Of a stretch of DNA of 64,000 bases, positions 1-7,164 are shown piece after piece. Source of the DNA: Streptomyces sp. NBC_00370 (GTDB taxonomy: Bacteria; Actinomycetota; Actinomycetes; Streptomycetales; Streptomycetaceae). The stretch spans positions 1,533,501 to 1,597,500 of the forward strand of contig NZ_CP107968.1 of NCBI RefSeq assembly GCF_036084755.1, read 5' to 3'. Both the position numbers and the translations under genes were made by a program. The notes beneath the pieces were generated by a model, which saw only the letters and a list, made by a program, of their open reading frames with translations, was not told where the DNA came from and ran no database searches. The number at the start of each line of letters is the position of its first letter. Positions within the stretch are counted from its first letter, which is position 1.

Positions 1-1426
1 AGCCGGCGACGTGCGCGGCGTCGAGGTCCTGTTGTTCGGCGGGGCCGCCGCCCGGCCTGCCGCGCTCGGTGGGCGGCCGGTTCATGTCCCACTTGAGGTA
101 GCTGATCGGGTGGTCGCCGAGGAGCCGGTCGAGGGTGGCGAGGACGAAGTCCTGCACGTCGGTGCGGCCGAGGTCGAGGAGGAGCTGGTTGCGGACGAGG
201 GTGGCGGGGCGGCCTTCGACGCGGTAGACCCATTCGGGGTGCCGGGCGTACAGCTCCGAAGCGGGGCTGATCGCCTCCGGCTCGACCCAGAGGCCGAAGT
301 CCATGCCCAGCGCGCGCACCTGGCCGATGAAGTCGTCGAAGCCTGCGGGGAACGCCTTCGGGTCGGGGGTCCAGTCGCCGAGGCCGCCGGTGTCGTCGGC
401 ACGGCCGGGGAACCAGCCGTCGTCGACGACGAACAGTTCGGCGCCCATGTCGGCGGCGAGCGAGGCGAGTTCGAGCTGGCTCGCCGCCTCGACCGCGAAT
501 CCGGTGGCTTCCCAGGAGTTGTAGAGCACCTTGCGGGGGCGGTTCATCCGGTCGCCGGTGAGTCCGCGCTCGTAGCGGTGCCAGACGCGGGCCAGCCCTT
601 CCAGTCCGTCCGGGCTGAAGGCGCAGGCCAGGCGCGGGGTGGTGAGGGTGGCGCCGGGGGCGAGCCGGACGGCGCCTTCGTGCGGCACCCGTCCGGCACG
701 CACGCGGAGGGCGCCGCCGGGCTCGGCGTCGGCGGTGATGTGCCAGTTGCCCGACCACTCCAGCGCGATGCCGTAGGTGGGCGTCGCGCCTTCGGCCGGT
801 GCGGCGGCGTCCTGGACGGCGAGCCACGGCGCGTACGCGTGGCCGGGGACGGCCTGGGTGGAGCCCATCTCGAAGCGCCCGCGGGTCAGTTCGAGCTGGG
901 TGCGCTGGAACTCCCGCGACCACTGCCCGCTGAGGTAGGTGAGCCGGGCGGCGTCGGCCGCGGGGATGTTGACGGCCGCCGAGTCGAAGCGTTCCAGCCG
1001 CAGTTCGTCGTCGCCGACGCAGGTCAGCTCGGTCCAGCGGAGGATGACGTCCGTGCCGGCGACGGTCTCGTAGCAGAGCGCGGCCCGCAGGCCGAGGGTG
1101 TCGTCGGTGAAGACGAGCCGCAGCGCCCGGTCGGCGTCGGCGCTCGCTTCGGTGAACCGCCAGTAGACGCCTCGTTCCGCACCGGGGCGCTGGGCGACCA
1201 GGTCGGCGCCGTTGAACGGCCGCAGCCCGTACGGGATGTACTCGGCGGGCGCCAGGTCGGCGGGGGTGATGAAGTGCGTACGGCGTGACCAGTCGAGCGG
1301 CGAGGGGCCGCTCTCCACCCCGTGCGGGCCCCAGGCCACCAGTTCGGCCCACTGTCCGGTGTCCGCGAGGGCGACCTCGTAGACGGTGTGCTCGGTGCGC
1401 AACAACCAGCTTTCCCGCGCGGTCAC
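1..1426 (-). CDS. alpha-galactosidase, GH36 family (3' end outside window)
   Basis: Partial gene with 475 codons visible from a GTG start at 1426. GH36 enzymes release terminal alpha-galactose. The long N-terminal beta-sandwich is followed by the barrel with VVDDGWF (about residue 330) and YLKWDMNR, whose Asp447 is the expected catalytic nucleophile; the acid/base residue lies beyond the window edge. There is no signal peptide, so the enzyme is predicted to be cytoplasmic and to act on imported oligosaccharides. The start overlaps the upstream permease stop as GTGA, indicating translational coupling at the end of a lipoprotein-permease-permease-galactosidase operon. The family call is firm. 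The exact substrate (raffinose-type or galactomannan oligosaccharide) is inferred. Confidence 0.9.
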   Translation of the reverse strand, partial: MTARESWLLRTEHTVYEVALADTGQWAELVAWGPHGVESGPSPLDWSRRTHFITPADLAPAEYIPYGLRPFNGADLVAQRPGAERGVYWRFTEASADADRALRLVFTDDTLGLRAALCYETVAGTDVILRWTELTCVGDDELRLERFDSAAVNIPAADAARLTYLSGQWSREFQRTQLELTRGRFEMGSTQAVPGHAYAPWLAVQDAAAPAEGATPTYGIALEWSGNWHITADAEPGGALRVRAGRVPHEGAVRLAPGATLTTPRLACAFSPDGLEGLARVWHRYERGLTGDRMNRPRKVLYNSWEATGFAVEAASQLELASLAADMGAELFVVDDGWFPGRADDTGGLGDWTPDPKAFPAGFDDFIGQVRALGMDFGLWVEPEAISPASELYARHPEWVYRVEGRPATLVRNQLLLDLGRTDVQDFVLATLDRLLGDHPISYLKWDMNRPPTERGRPGGGPAEQQDLDAAHVAG

Positions 1427-2337
1427 TTGACTGCTCCCAGATTGAGTCCGGCGACGAAGTGGCGCTGGAAACGGAGAAACACGATCACGGTCGGCGCCGC
1501 TGCGATGACGGACCCGGCGGCGATGACGTTCCACATCGACACGTACTGGCCCTGGAGTCCGATCAGCGACGCGGTGATGGGCATCTTCGTGTCGGTCCGC
1601 AGCACGGTGATGGCCCAGAGCAGGTCGTTGAAGATCCAGGTGAAGGACAGCGCGCTGAGCGCGGCGAGCGCGGGCGTGGTCAGCGGCATGATGATGCGCC
1701 GGTAGATCTGCCAGGGCCCCGCCCCGTCGATGACCGCGGCCTGCTGGATCTCCGGCGGTATGGACCGCATGAAGCCGTGCAGGACGAAGACGTAGAAGCC
1801 GACGCCGAAGCCGACCTGCACCCCGATCAGCGCGTAGAGGCTGTCGTAGAGCCCCAGCGACTCACTGATCTTGGAGACCGGGATGAGCAGGATCTGCGGC
1901 GGCAACAGGTTGCCGCCGAGCATCAGCAGCAGCAATGTGCGGCGCAGCGGCAGGTCGTAGCGGCTCAGCGCGAACGCGGCCGTCGAGGCGAGCCCGAGCG
2001 AGAGCAGCACGGTGGGGATCGTGACGATCAGGCTGTTGATCAGCGCGCGGCCCTGGCCGCCGTCCACCCACGCCTGGCTGAAACCGCTCAGGGTGAAGGA
2101 GTGCGGCAGGCTGCCGAGACCGTGGGCGGCGATGTCGTCGAAGGACCGGGTGCTGGTGACGAGCACGAGCGCGATCGGCACGAGCCACAGCAGCGACAGC
2201 GCGCTCGCGCTGACATGAAAGCTGACGGTCCGCCAGGCGCGGCCCCGGCTGCGGCGGTTGCCCGGCGGGCGCTCGCGCACGGCGGGTTCCCGCTCCTCGC
2301 CCACGGGCACGGTGGCGGAGGCTTGGGTGACGGCCAT
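1423..2337 (-). CDS. carbohydrate ABC transporter permease (MalG type)
   Basis: 304-residue inner-membrane permease of the MalG/CUT1 type. A charged N-terminal tail of about 40 residues precedes a first membrane helix (LLWLVPIALVLV, about 49-60) and further helices. The cytoplasmic coupling loop reads QQAAVIDGAG near residue 198, a variant of the EAA motif that docks on the ATPase. The C-terminus FVAGLNLGAVK is typical of MalG proteins. The ATG overlaps the stop of the upstream permease (ATGA), and the stop overlaps the GH36 start. No ATP-binding subunit gene lies nearby; Streptomyces CUT1 importers normally share a distant MsiK ATPase, which is inferred here. Confidence 0.93.
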   Translation of the reverse strand: MAVTQASATVPVGEEREPAVRERPPGNRRSRGRAWRTVSFHVSASALSLLWLVPIALVLVTSTRSFDDIAAHGLGSLPHSFTLSGFSQAWVDGGQGRALINSLIVTIPTVLLSLGLASTAAFALSRYDLPLRRTLLLLMLGGNLLPPQILLIPVSKISESLGLYDSLYALIGVQVGFGVGFYVFVLHGFMRSIPPEIQQAAVIDGAGPWQIYRRIIMPLTTPALAALSALSFTWIFNDLLWAITVLRTDTKMPITASLIGLQGQYVSMWNVIAAGSVIAAAPTVIVFLRFQRHFVAGLNLGAVK

Positions 2338-3245
2338 CAGTCGGCCTCCCGGAAGGCGCGGACGAGATACGACACGATGACCCCGAAGGCCAGCACGAAG
2401 ATCACGACGGCGAGGGCGGATCCGTATCCCAGCCGCAGCGACTGGAAGGCGGTGGAGTACATGTAGGTGCTGAGCAGTTCCGACGAGTGGTACGGGCCGC
2501 CTCGGGTGAGCGCCCAGATGACGTCGAAGGAGCGCAGCGAGTCGATGACGATGACGGACAGCACCACCGCGTTGACACTGCTGAGCTGCGGGATGGTGAT
2601 GTGCCGGAACTGCTGCCAGCGGGAGGCCCCGTCGACCTTCGCCGCCTCGTAGAGCACCGGGTCGATGCCCTTGAGTCCGGCCAGGTAGAGCACCATCACG
2701 TAGCCGATCTGCCGCCACAGGGCGGGCACGATCACGGCGTACAGGGCGGTGTTCTGGTCGGCGAGCCAGGCGTGGGTGAGGCTGCCGAGGCCGACCCCTT
2801 CGAGTGTTTTGTTGATCAGCCCGTCCGGCTGGTACATCGCCTGCCACACCAGGGCGGTGGCGGTCAGCGAGAACACCACGGGCAGGAACAGCGCGGCCCG
2901 GTAGAAGCCGACTCCCCTGCGCTCCTGTTGGAGCAGCAGCGCGGCGCCGAGTCCGAGGATCGCCGACAGGCCGCCGAACAGCACCAGCCACAGGACCGTG
3001 TCGAGCAGGGCGGTGCGGAAGACACTGTCCCCGAACATCTCACGGTAGTTGCCGAGCCCGACGAACTGCGGGGTCGAGACACCGTCCCAGTTGGTCAGCG
3101 AGAGGTAGAAGCCCTGGATGGCGGGCCAGAACACCCAGAAGCCCTCGGCCAGCAGCGGGACGAGCACGAAGGCGAGCACCACGGGCGGGACCCTGGTGGC
3201 GCCCCGCATCCGCCGCGGCTTCCGTACGGCAGTGAGCACCGCCAT
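2337..3245 (-). CDS. carbohydrate ABC transporter permease (MalF type)
   Basis: 302-residue partner permease with six predicted membrane segments, the first at about 21-41 after the basic stretch VRKPRRMRGATR. The ATPase-docking loop EAAKVDGASRWQQF starts at residue 200 and matches the CUT1 EAA consensus well. The ATG at 3245 was chosen because it starts one base after the lipoprotein gene stop and removes an unlikely Ser/Pro/Arg-rich extension of 43 codons. The protein should form a heterodimer with the downstream permease in the cytoplasmic membrane and take its ligand from the lipoprotein encoded upstream. Confidence 0.93.
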   Translation of the reverse strand: MAVLTAVRKPRRMRGATRVPPVVLAFVLVPLLAEGFWVFWPAIQGFYLSLTNWDGVSTPQFVGLGNYREMFGDSVFRTALLDTVLWLVLFGGLSAILGLGAALLLQQERRGVGFYRAALFLPVVFSLTATALVWQAMYQPDGLINKTLEGVGLGSLTHAWLADQNTALYAVIVPALWRQIGYVMVLYLAGLKGIDPVLYEAAKVDGASRWQQFRHITIPQLSSVNAVVLSVIVIDSLRSFDVIWALTRGGPYHSSELLSTYMYSTAFQSLRLGYGSALAVVIFVLAFGVIVSYLVRAFREAD

Positions 3246-3246
3246 C

Positions 3247-4539
3247 TCACTGGCCCCAGATCTTCTGCGCGTCCCGCTGCCAGGTGGTGAGGATCGAGTT
3301 GATCTCCTTGGGCTTGGCGAGGAAGCGGGTGAGCGCGGTGTCGGCGGACGGCTGGAGCGCGTCGCTGGAGTCACGGTTGAAGAACTGCGTGACGTCCGCG
3401 GCTCCTTCGATCAGCGCGCGGCCCTTCTTGACCAGCGGGGTGCCGGTGTCCTTGGCCTTGGGGTTGGTCGGCAGCGAGGTGCCGGACGAGCCCTTGAGGT
3501 AGATCTCCTGCGCCTCGGCGGTGGCCAGGTAGCGCATCATTTCCTTGACCTCGTCCTTGCGGCCGGTGCGGGCGCTGGCGAAGTAGCCGTCGGTGGGCCC
3601 CTCTTCGGCCAGCGGGACCTTCGGGTCGATGACGGGGAAGCGGAAGAAGTCGATGTCGTCCAGCTCGGCCTTGGGCGCCGAGTCGGCGAAGAACGTACCG
3701 ATGAGCATCATCCCGGTGCGGCCCTGGAGGAGCGCGGTGGTGGCGTCCTGGAAGGCGAGCGCCGTGCCGTTCTTGTCGAAGTAGGGCAGTGCCTCGCCCC
3801 ACCGGTCGAAGACCTTGTGGACCTCGGGGTCGTCGAAACGGTGCTTGCCGGCGAGCAGATCACGGTGGTACTGGGCGCCGTTGATGCGGATGTTGAGGTA
3901 GTCGAACCAGGAGGACGCCACCCAGGCGGTGTTGCCGCCGGCGCCGAGCCCGATCGGTGCGACGCCCTTGGACTTGAGCTTGTCGCACAGGTCGAGGAAC
4001 TCGTCCCAGGTCTTGGGCTCCTGGACGCCCCACTTGGCGAAGTTCGACTTCCGGTAGAAGACGCCCCACCAGTAGTACGTGGCCGGCACGAAGACCTTCT
4101 TGCCGGCGGACGAGGTGCAGAGCTTCTGCTGCGCCGCGCTGTAGCCGGCGAACTCCGGCTTGGTCCATATGTCGCTGACGTCGAGCAGCAGGTCCTTCTT
4201 GGCGTACGAGTCGGCGACCGAGCCGGGGTACCAGGTCAGCAGGTCCGGCGGGTTGGCCGAGGTGAGATACGTCGGCAGCTGGGTGCGGAACGTCTCGGAG
4301 GCGACGGTGTTGAGGGTGGTCTTCGTGCCCCCGCGCTTGTTGAACGCCGCGACGAGGTCCTGCATGGCGGACTTGGCCAGCGGCGAGGAGAGGTTGGACT
4401 GCAGGGTGACCGGGCCGCTGCCGGACTGCTTCTTGCCGCCGGAGGAACTGGCGGTGACGCAGCCGCTCATCAGTGCGGCGGCGCCGACGGCGCCCGCCCC
4501 GGCGAGAAAGCCACGACGGCCGGTTGGTGTGCTGATCAT
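3247..4539 (-). CDS. sugar ABC transporter substrate-binding lipoprotein
   Basis: 430-residue extracellular solute-binding protein of the CUT1 type. The N-terminus carries a twin-arginine-like GRRGFLAGAG followed by a lipobox LMSGC, so Cys27 is the likely acylated residue after export. The mature part shows family features such as PDLLTWYPG and TWDEFLDLCDKLKSKG, and aromatic-rich patches (TYYWWGVFY) that could bind sugars. The ATG at 4539 follows a GGGAG site; an upstream in-frame start would bury the signal. It is the first gene of the galactosidase importer operon. The ligand is probably an alpha-galactoside, inferred only from the GH36 and GH27 neighbours. Confidence 0.93.
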   Translation of the reverse strand: MISTPTGRRGFLAGAGAVGAAALMSGCVTASSSGGKKQSGSGPVTLQSNLSSPLAKSAMQDLVAAFNKRGGTKTTLNTVASETFRTQLPTYLTSANPPDLLTWYPGSVADSYAKKDLLLDVSDIWTKPEFAGYSAAQQKLCTSSAGKKVFVPATYYWWGVFYRKSNFAKWGVQEPKTWDEFLDLCDKLKSKGVAPIGLGAGGNTAWVASSWFDYLNIRINGAQYHRDLLAGKHRFDDPEVHKVFDRWGEALPYFDKNGTALAFQDATTALLQGRTGMMLIGTFFADSAPKAELDDIDFFRFPVIDPKVPLAEEGPTDGYFASARTGRKDEVKEMMRYLATAEAQEIYLKGSSGTSLPTNPKAKDTGTPLVKKGRALIEGAADVTQFFNRDSSDALQPSADTALTRFLAKPKEINSILTTWQRDAQKIWGQ

Positions 4540-4559
4540 GGAAGAACTCCCTATCCGCC

Positions 4560-4604
4560 CGCCGAACGGAGCCCGACCCCCTGACGGTGGGCTCTCGTTC
4601 GGCG
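4560..4604 (-). terminator. strong hairpin in the lipoprotein leader (terminator or attenuator)
   Basis: Arms 4560-4574 and 4589-4604 pair over 15 bp with a single bulged base and a 14-nt loop. The hairpin lies 44 nt beyond the GH27 stop, but also between the likely importer promoter and the lipoprotein start. It may therefore terminate GH27 transcripts or act inside the importer 5' leader. No clear U-tract follows it. Confidence 0.6.
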
Positions 4605-4632
4605 GATACAGACTGACCCGGGATCGGGCCAG

Positions 4633-4654
4633 CGTCAAGATTAATTACTAATTT
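4633..4654 (-). promoter_or_regulatory. importer promoter with AT-rich palindromic operator
   Basis: TAATTACTAATTT (4642-4654) is a one-mismatch copy of a palindrome centred on one base. Three bases downstream on the minus strand is a good -35 hexamer TTGACG (4638-4633), and 17 nt further is CAGTCT. The same arrangement occurs upstream of the GH27 gene. The element overlaps the GH27 stop codon. The binding protein is unknown; a ROK- or GntR-like sugar regulator is one possibility. Confidence 0.55.
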
Positions 4655-6795
4655 ATTTCCGCTTGGTGAAGACGGTCCGCGACTCCGCGGAACGCGGTCA
4701 GCACACTGCCGTCCGCTCCCGCCGCCGCGCCGAGGGAACCGTCGAAGACGGCGCTCGCGAAGCCCGCCCGCTGCGACCAGCCGCTCCAGCCGCCGACCGT
4801 GAACGCCTGCTGCCAGAGGGTGTAGTCACCGGCGCGGGCGTACAGATGGACGGTGTCCCCCGAGGCGACGAGCGTCGGGCTCCCGCTCACCGTCCCGCCC
4901 AGCGAGGTCCAGTCGGACCAGCTGCCGGAGGTGTCCCGCACCCGCTCCCACACGGCGTCGTCGTTGGTGCGTACGGCGACATGGATCCGGCCCGCCGAGT
5001 CGGTGGCGGCCGAGGGCGCGCCGTACACCGTCAGCCCCGACGGCGCTCCGACGGAGGTCCAACCGCTCTGCGCGGTGCGCGAGATGACACTGCCGTCCGC
5101 GCCGTGCGCGAACAGCGTCCAGTGGTCCTCGTCCTGGAAGGTGACACTCGGCGCGTCGCCCAGTGTGCCGCCGAGCTTCTGCCACCGGCCCGGACGTCCG
5201 TCGGTGACGACGAGCCGGTAGGCGGCGTCGTCCGTGCCGCGCACGAAGACGTCCGTACGGCCGGGGGCCGGGCTGTAGGCGGCGGGCGAGCCGAGTATCC
5301 GGCCGTGGGTCGGGCCGCCGAGGTTCGTACCGGCCGATGACCAGTGGCCGTCGCGGCCGGTCTGCTGCCGCAGGGATCCGTCGGAGGAACGGGAGTACAC
5401 GCTCAGCCTGTCCCCGTCACGGACCAGCGCCGGGGTCGCCGTTGAGCGCGTACCGAGCGCGACGCCGGGTGCGTCGTCCGTGCCGGACAGCCCGAGGAAG
5501 GCCGTGCCGTGCGCGGGCACGGTGACGGTGTACGAGCCGGTGTGGGCGCCCGCGCTCTTCCTGGCCCGCAGGTCACGTACGGACACCCGGCCGGTCAGCC
5601 CGGCGTCCGAGAACCGTACGGTGCGGGCGCTCGCGGTGTCGGACCGGTTGAGCAGGACCACGGCGCGCTTGCCCGATCCCTGGAGGACCTTGCTGTACAC
5701 GTCGCCTGTCGCGTCGGTGGCGACCCGGACGCCCTGGACGGCCAGCGGGTCCTGGTCGACGGCGACGATCTCCGGGTTGGTCAGTGTGTCGATCATCGCC
5801 TTGGGCAGGGTGCGCGGATCGGAACCGATGATCAGCGGAGAGGCCATCTCCGCCCACATCACCAGCTGGGTGGTCGACTCCTCCTGCGAGAGTTCGTACG
5901 AGCCGTCCGGCATCGTCCGCATCGGGATGAGGTAGTCGGGGTCGTTGTAGTGCCCGGGGCCCTGGGCCTCCGGGTGCCAGGCGTTGGCGTCCATGTTGCG
6001 CAGGACGTTGGGCCATTCGCCCGCCGTCGGTGTGCCGTACGCGATGTCGGTGCCGGTGCGCCAGGAGTCGGCCGTCGTGGGCCCGTACGTGTAGGCGTTG
6101 TGCGCGTCCTGGGCGGGGGTGTGCGGCAGACCCCAGTCGTCGGTGAGCGGGTTGCAGAAGTTGAGCAGCATCGGCCGGCCGGACTTCGCGACGGCGTCGC
6201 TGAACTCCTTGTAGGCGGGCCCCGGGTCGAGCTTCTCCGAGATCCCGCACAGGAAGTCGACCTTCACCGCGTCGATCTTCCAGCCGGCGAACTGCCGCGC
6301 GTCCTCGGCGTAGTGGCCCCGGCTGCCGAGTCCGCAGCTCTTGCCGCCGTCGTAGGTACCGGCGTCGGTGTAGATCCCGGCCTTGAGGCCCTTCTTGTGC
6401 AGATAGCTGACCAGGGCGGGAATGCCGGAGGGGAACCGCTCCGCGTTCGCCGCGAGCCGCCCGTCGGCGTCACGCGGAGTGTCGGCCTGCCAACCGCCGT
6501 CCAGCCAGACGATGTTGTAGCCGCTGTCCTTGAGCCCGCTGCTGACGAGCTTGTCGGCGACGCTCTTGACCTGGTCCTCGGTGGGCGCGCCCAGGCCGTA
6601 GTAGGTGTTCCAGCCCATGTAGGGCGTGGGGGCGAGGCCGCTGTCGTAGTACGCGGGTGTTCCCTGGTCCTGACCAGGTCCCGCCGGGTGGTCGGTGGCG
6701 TGCGCCGCCGGCGCCGCCACGCCTGCGAGTGCCGCCGCCACCACGGCCGCGGCGGCGCGCCGGGCACGCACCATCCCTGCACGATGCGAAGTCAC
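4648..6795 (-). CDS. secreted GH27-type alpha-galactosidase-like enzyme with beta-propeller lectin domain
   Basis: 715-residue exported enzyme. The start is a GTG at 6795, six bases after GGGAG; it gives a clean signal peptide ending near APAAHA (residue 33). The GH27 barrel opens with PYMGWNTYYG (about 58-67). VKVDFLC places the likely nucleophile at Asp180, and WRTGTDIAYG places the likely acid/base at Asp250. A small C-terminal beta domain follows. From about residue 485 there are repeated W-containing blades (DGSLRQQ, DDAAYRL, DGSVISR, DDAVWER, DYTLWQQ) resembling a fucolectin/PLL-type propeller, probably for carbohydrate binding. It likely works outside the cell, feeding galactosides to the neighbouring importer. 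Exact specificity is not proven. Confidence 0.87.
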   Translation of the reverse strand: MTSHRAGMVRARRAAAAVVAAALAGVAAPAAHATDHPAGPGQDQGTPAYYDSGLAPTPYMGWNTYYGLGAPTEDQVKSVADKLVSSGLKDSGYNIVWLDGGWQADTPRDADGRLAANAERFPSGIPALVSYLHKKGLKAGIYTDAGTYDGGKSCGLGSRGHYAEDARQFAGWKIDAVKVDFLCGISEKLDPGPAYKEFSDAVAKSGRPMLLNFCNPLTDDWGLPHTPAQDAHNAYTYGPTTADSWRTGTDIAYGTPTAGEWPNVLRNMDANAWHPEAQGPGHYNDPDYLIPMRTMPDGSYELSQEESTTQLVMWAEMASPLIIGSDPRTLPKAMIDTLTNPEIVAVDQDPLAVQGVRVATDATGDVYSKVLQGSGKRAVVLLNRSDTASARTVRFSDAGLTGRVSVRDLRARKSAGAHTGSYTVTVPAHGTAFLGLSGTDDAPGVALGTRSTATPALVRDGDRLSVYSRSSDGSLRQQTGRDGHWSSAGTNLGGPTHGRILGSPAAYSPAPGRTDVFVRGTDDAAYRLVVTDGRPGRWQKLGGTLGDAPSVTFQDEDHWTLFAHGADGSVISRTAQSGWTSVGAPSGLTVYGAPSAATDSAGRIHVAVRTNDDAVWERVRDTSGSWSDWTSLGGTVSGSPTLVASGDTVHLYARAGDYTLWQQAFTVGGWSGWSQRAGFASAVFDGSLGAAAGADGSVLTAFRGVADRLHQAEIN

Positions 6796-6891
6796 TGATG
6801 TCTCCCGAGAGTTGGGGTCGCGGGCACCGCCGTACCCCGGAAGCGGGGGCGGCGGCGCCACGACGAAGACTGTGACCTCAGCTCCACATCG

Positions 6892-6913
6892 TGTCAATGA
6901 TAATTACTAATTA
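6892..6913 (-). promoter_or_regulatory. GH27 promoter with AT-rich palindromic operator
   Basis: TAATTACTAATTA (6901-6913) is a perfect 13-bp palindrome around one central base. Three bases downstream on the minus strand lies TTGACA (6897-6892), a consensus -35, with CAGTCT about 19 nt beyond. The spacing between palindrome and -35 is the same as in the importer promoter at 4633-4654, suggesting co-regulation. Confidence 0.6.
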
Positions 6914-6986
6914 ACTTAAAAACGGTGCGTGCTGCCGCTCCCGTAGTCCGTGTACGTGTAGGGGTTGTCCGGCGGCGCGGAGCGCG

Positions 6987-7145
6987 GCGTGCGAGCTGTT
7001 CGAACTCGGCGCTTACCCGTTCCTCACGCCGACCCTGTTCATCGGCATGTTCGAACGCGATCACGCCGAGCCGCTCGGCTTCCAACTGGGGTACGCCCGG
7101 CGCCTGTCGCACGTGGAGATGCCGTACCCCGGCATCTCCACCTGA
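6987..7145 (+). pseudogene. possible 3' remnant of an unidentified gene
   Basis: A plus-strand frame of 52 codons ending in TGA encodes a protein-like tail (CELFELGAYPFLTPTLFIG, then GYARRLSHVEMPYPGIST) with Streptomyces-like codon use. It has no plausible start or ribosome site and breaks down upstream, next to the GH27 promoter. I do not recognise the family. The rest of the GH27-GH2 gap (6796-7164) shows only the promoter element. A chance open frame cannot be excluded. Confidence 0.3.
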
Positions 7146-7164
7146 CAGGCGCCGGAGCGCATAC

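Noticed and set aside
1285..2466. 393-codon plus-strand open frame across two permease genes
   Set aside because: The composition is shadow-like (long Arg/Gln/His runs), and the minus strand carries clear permeases with overlapping start and stop codons.
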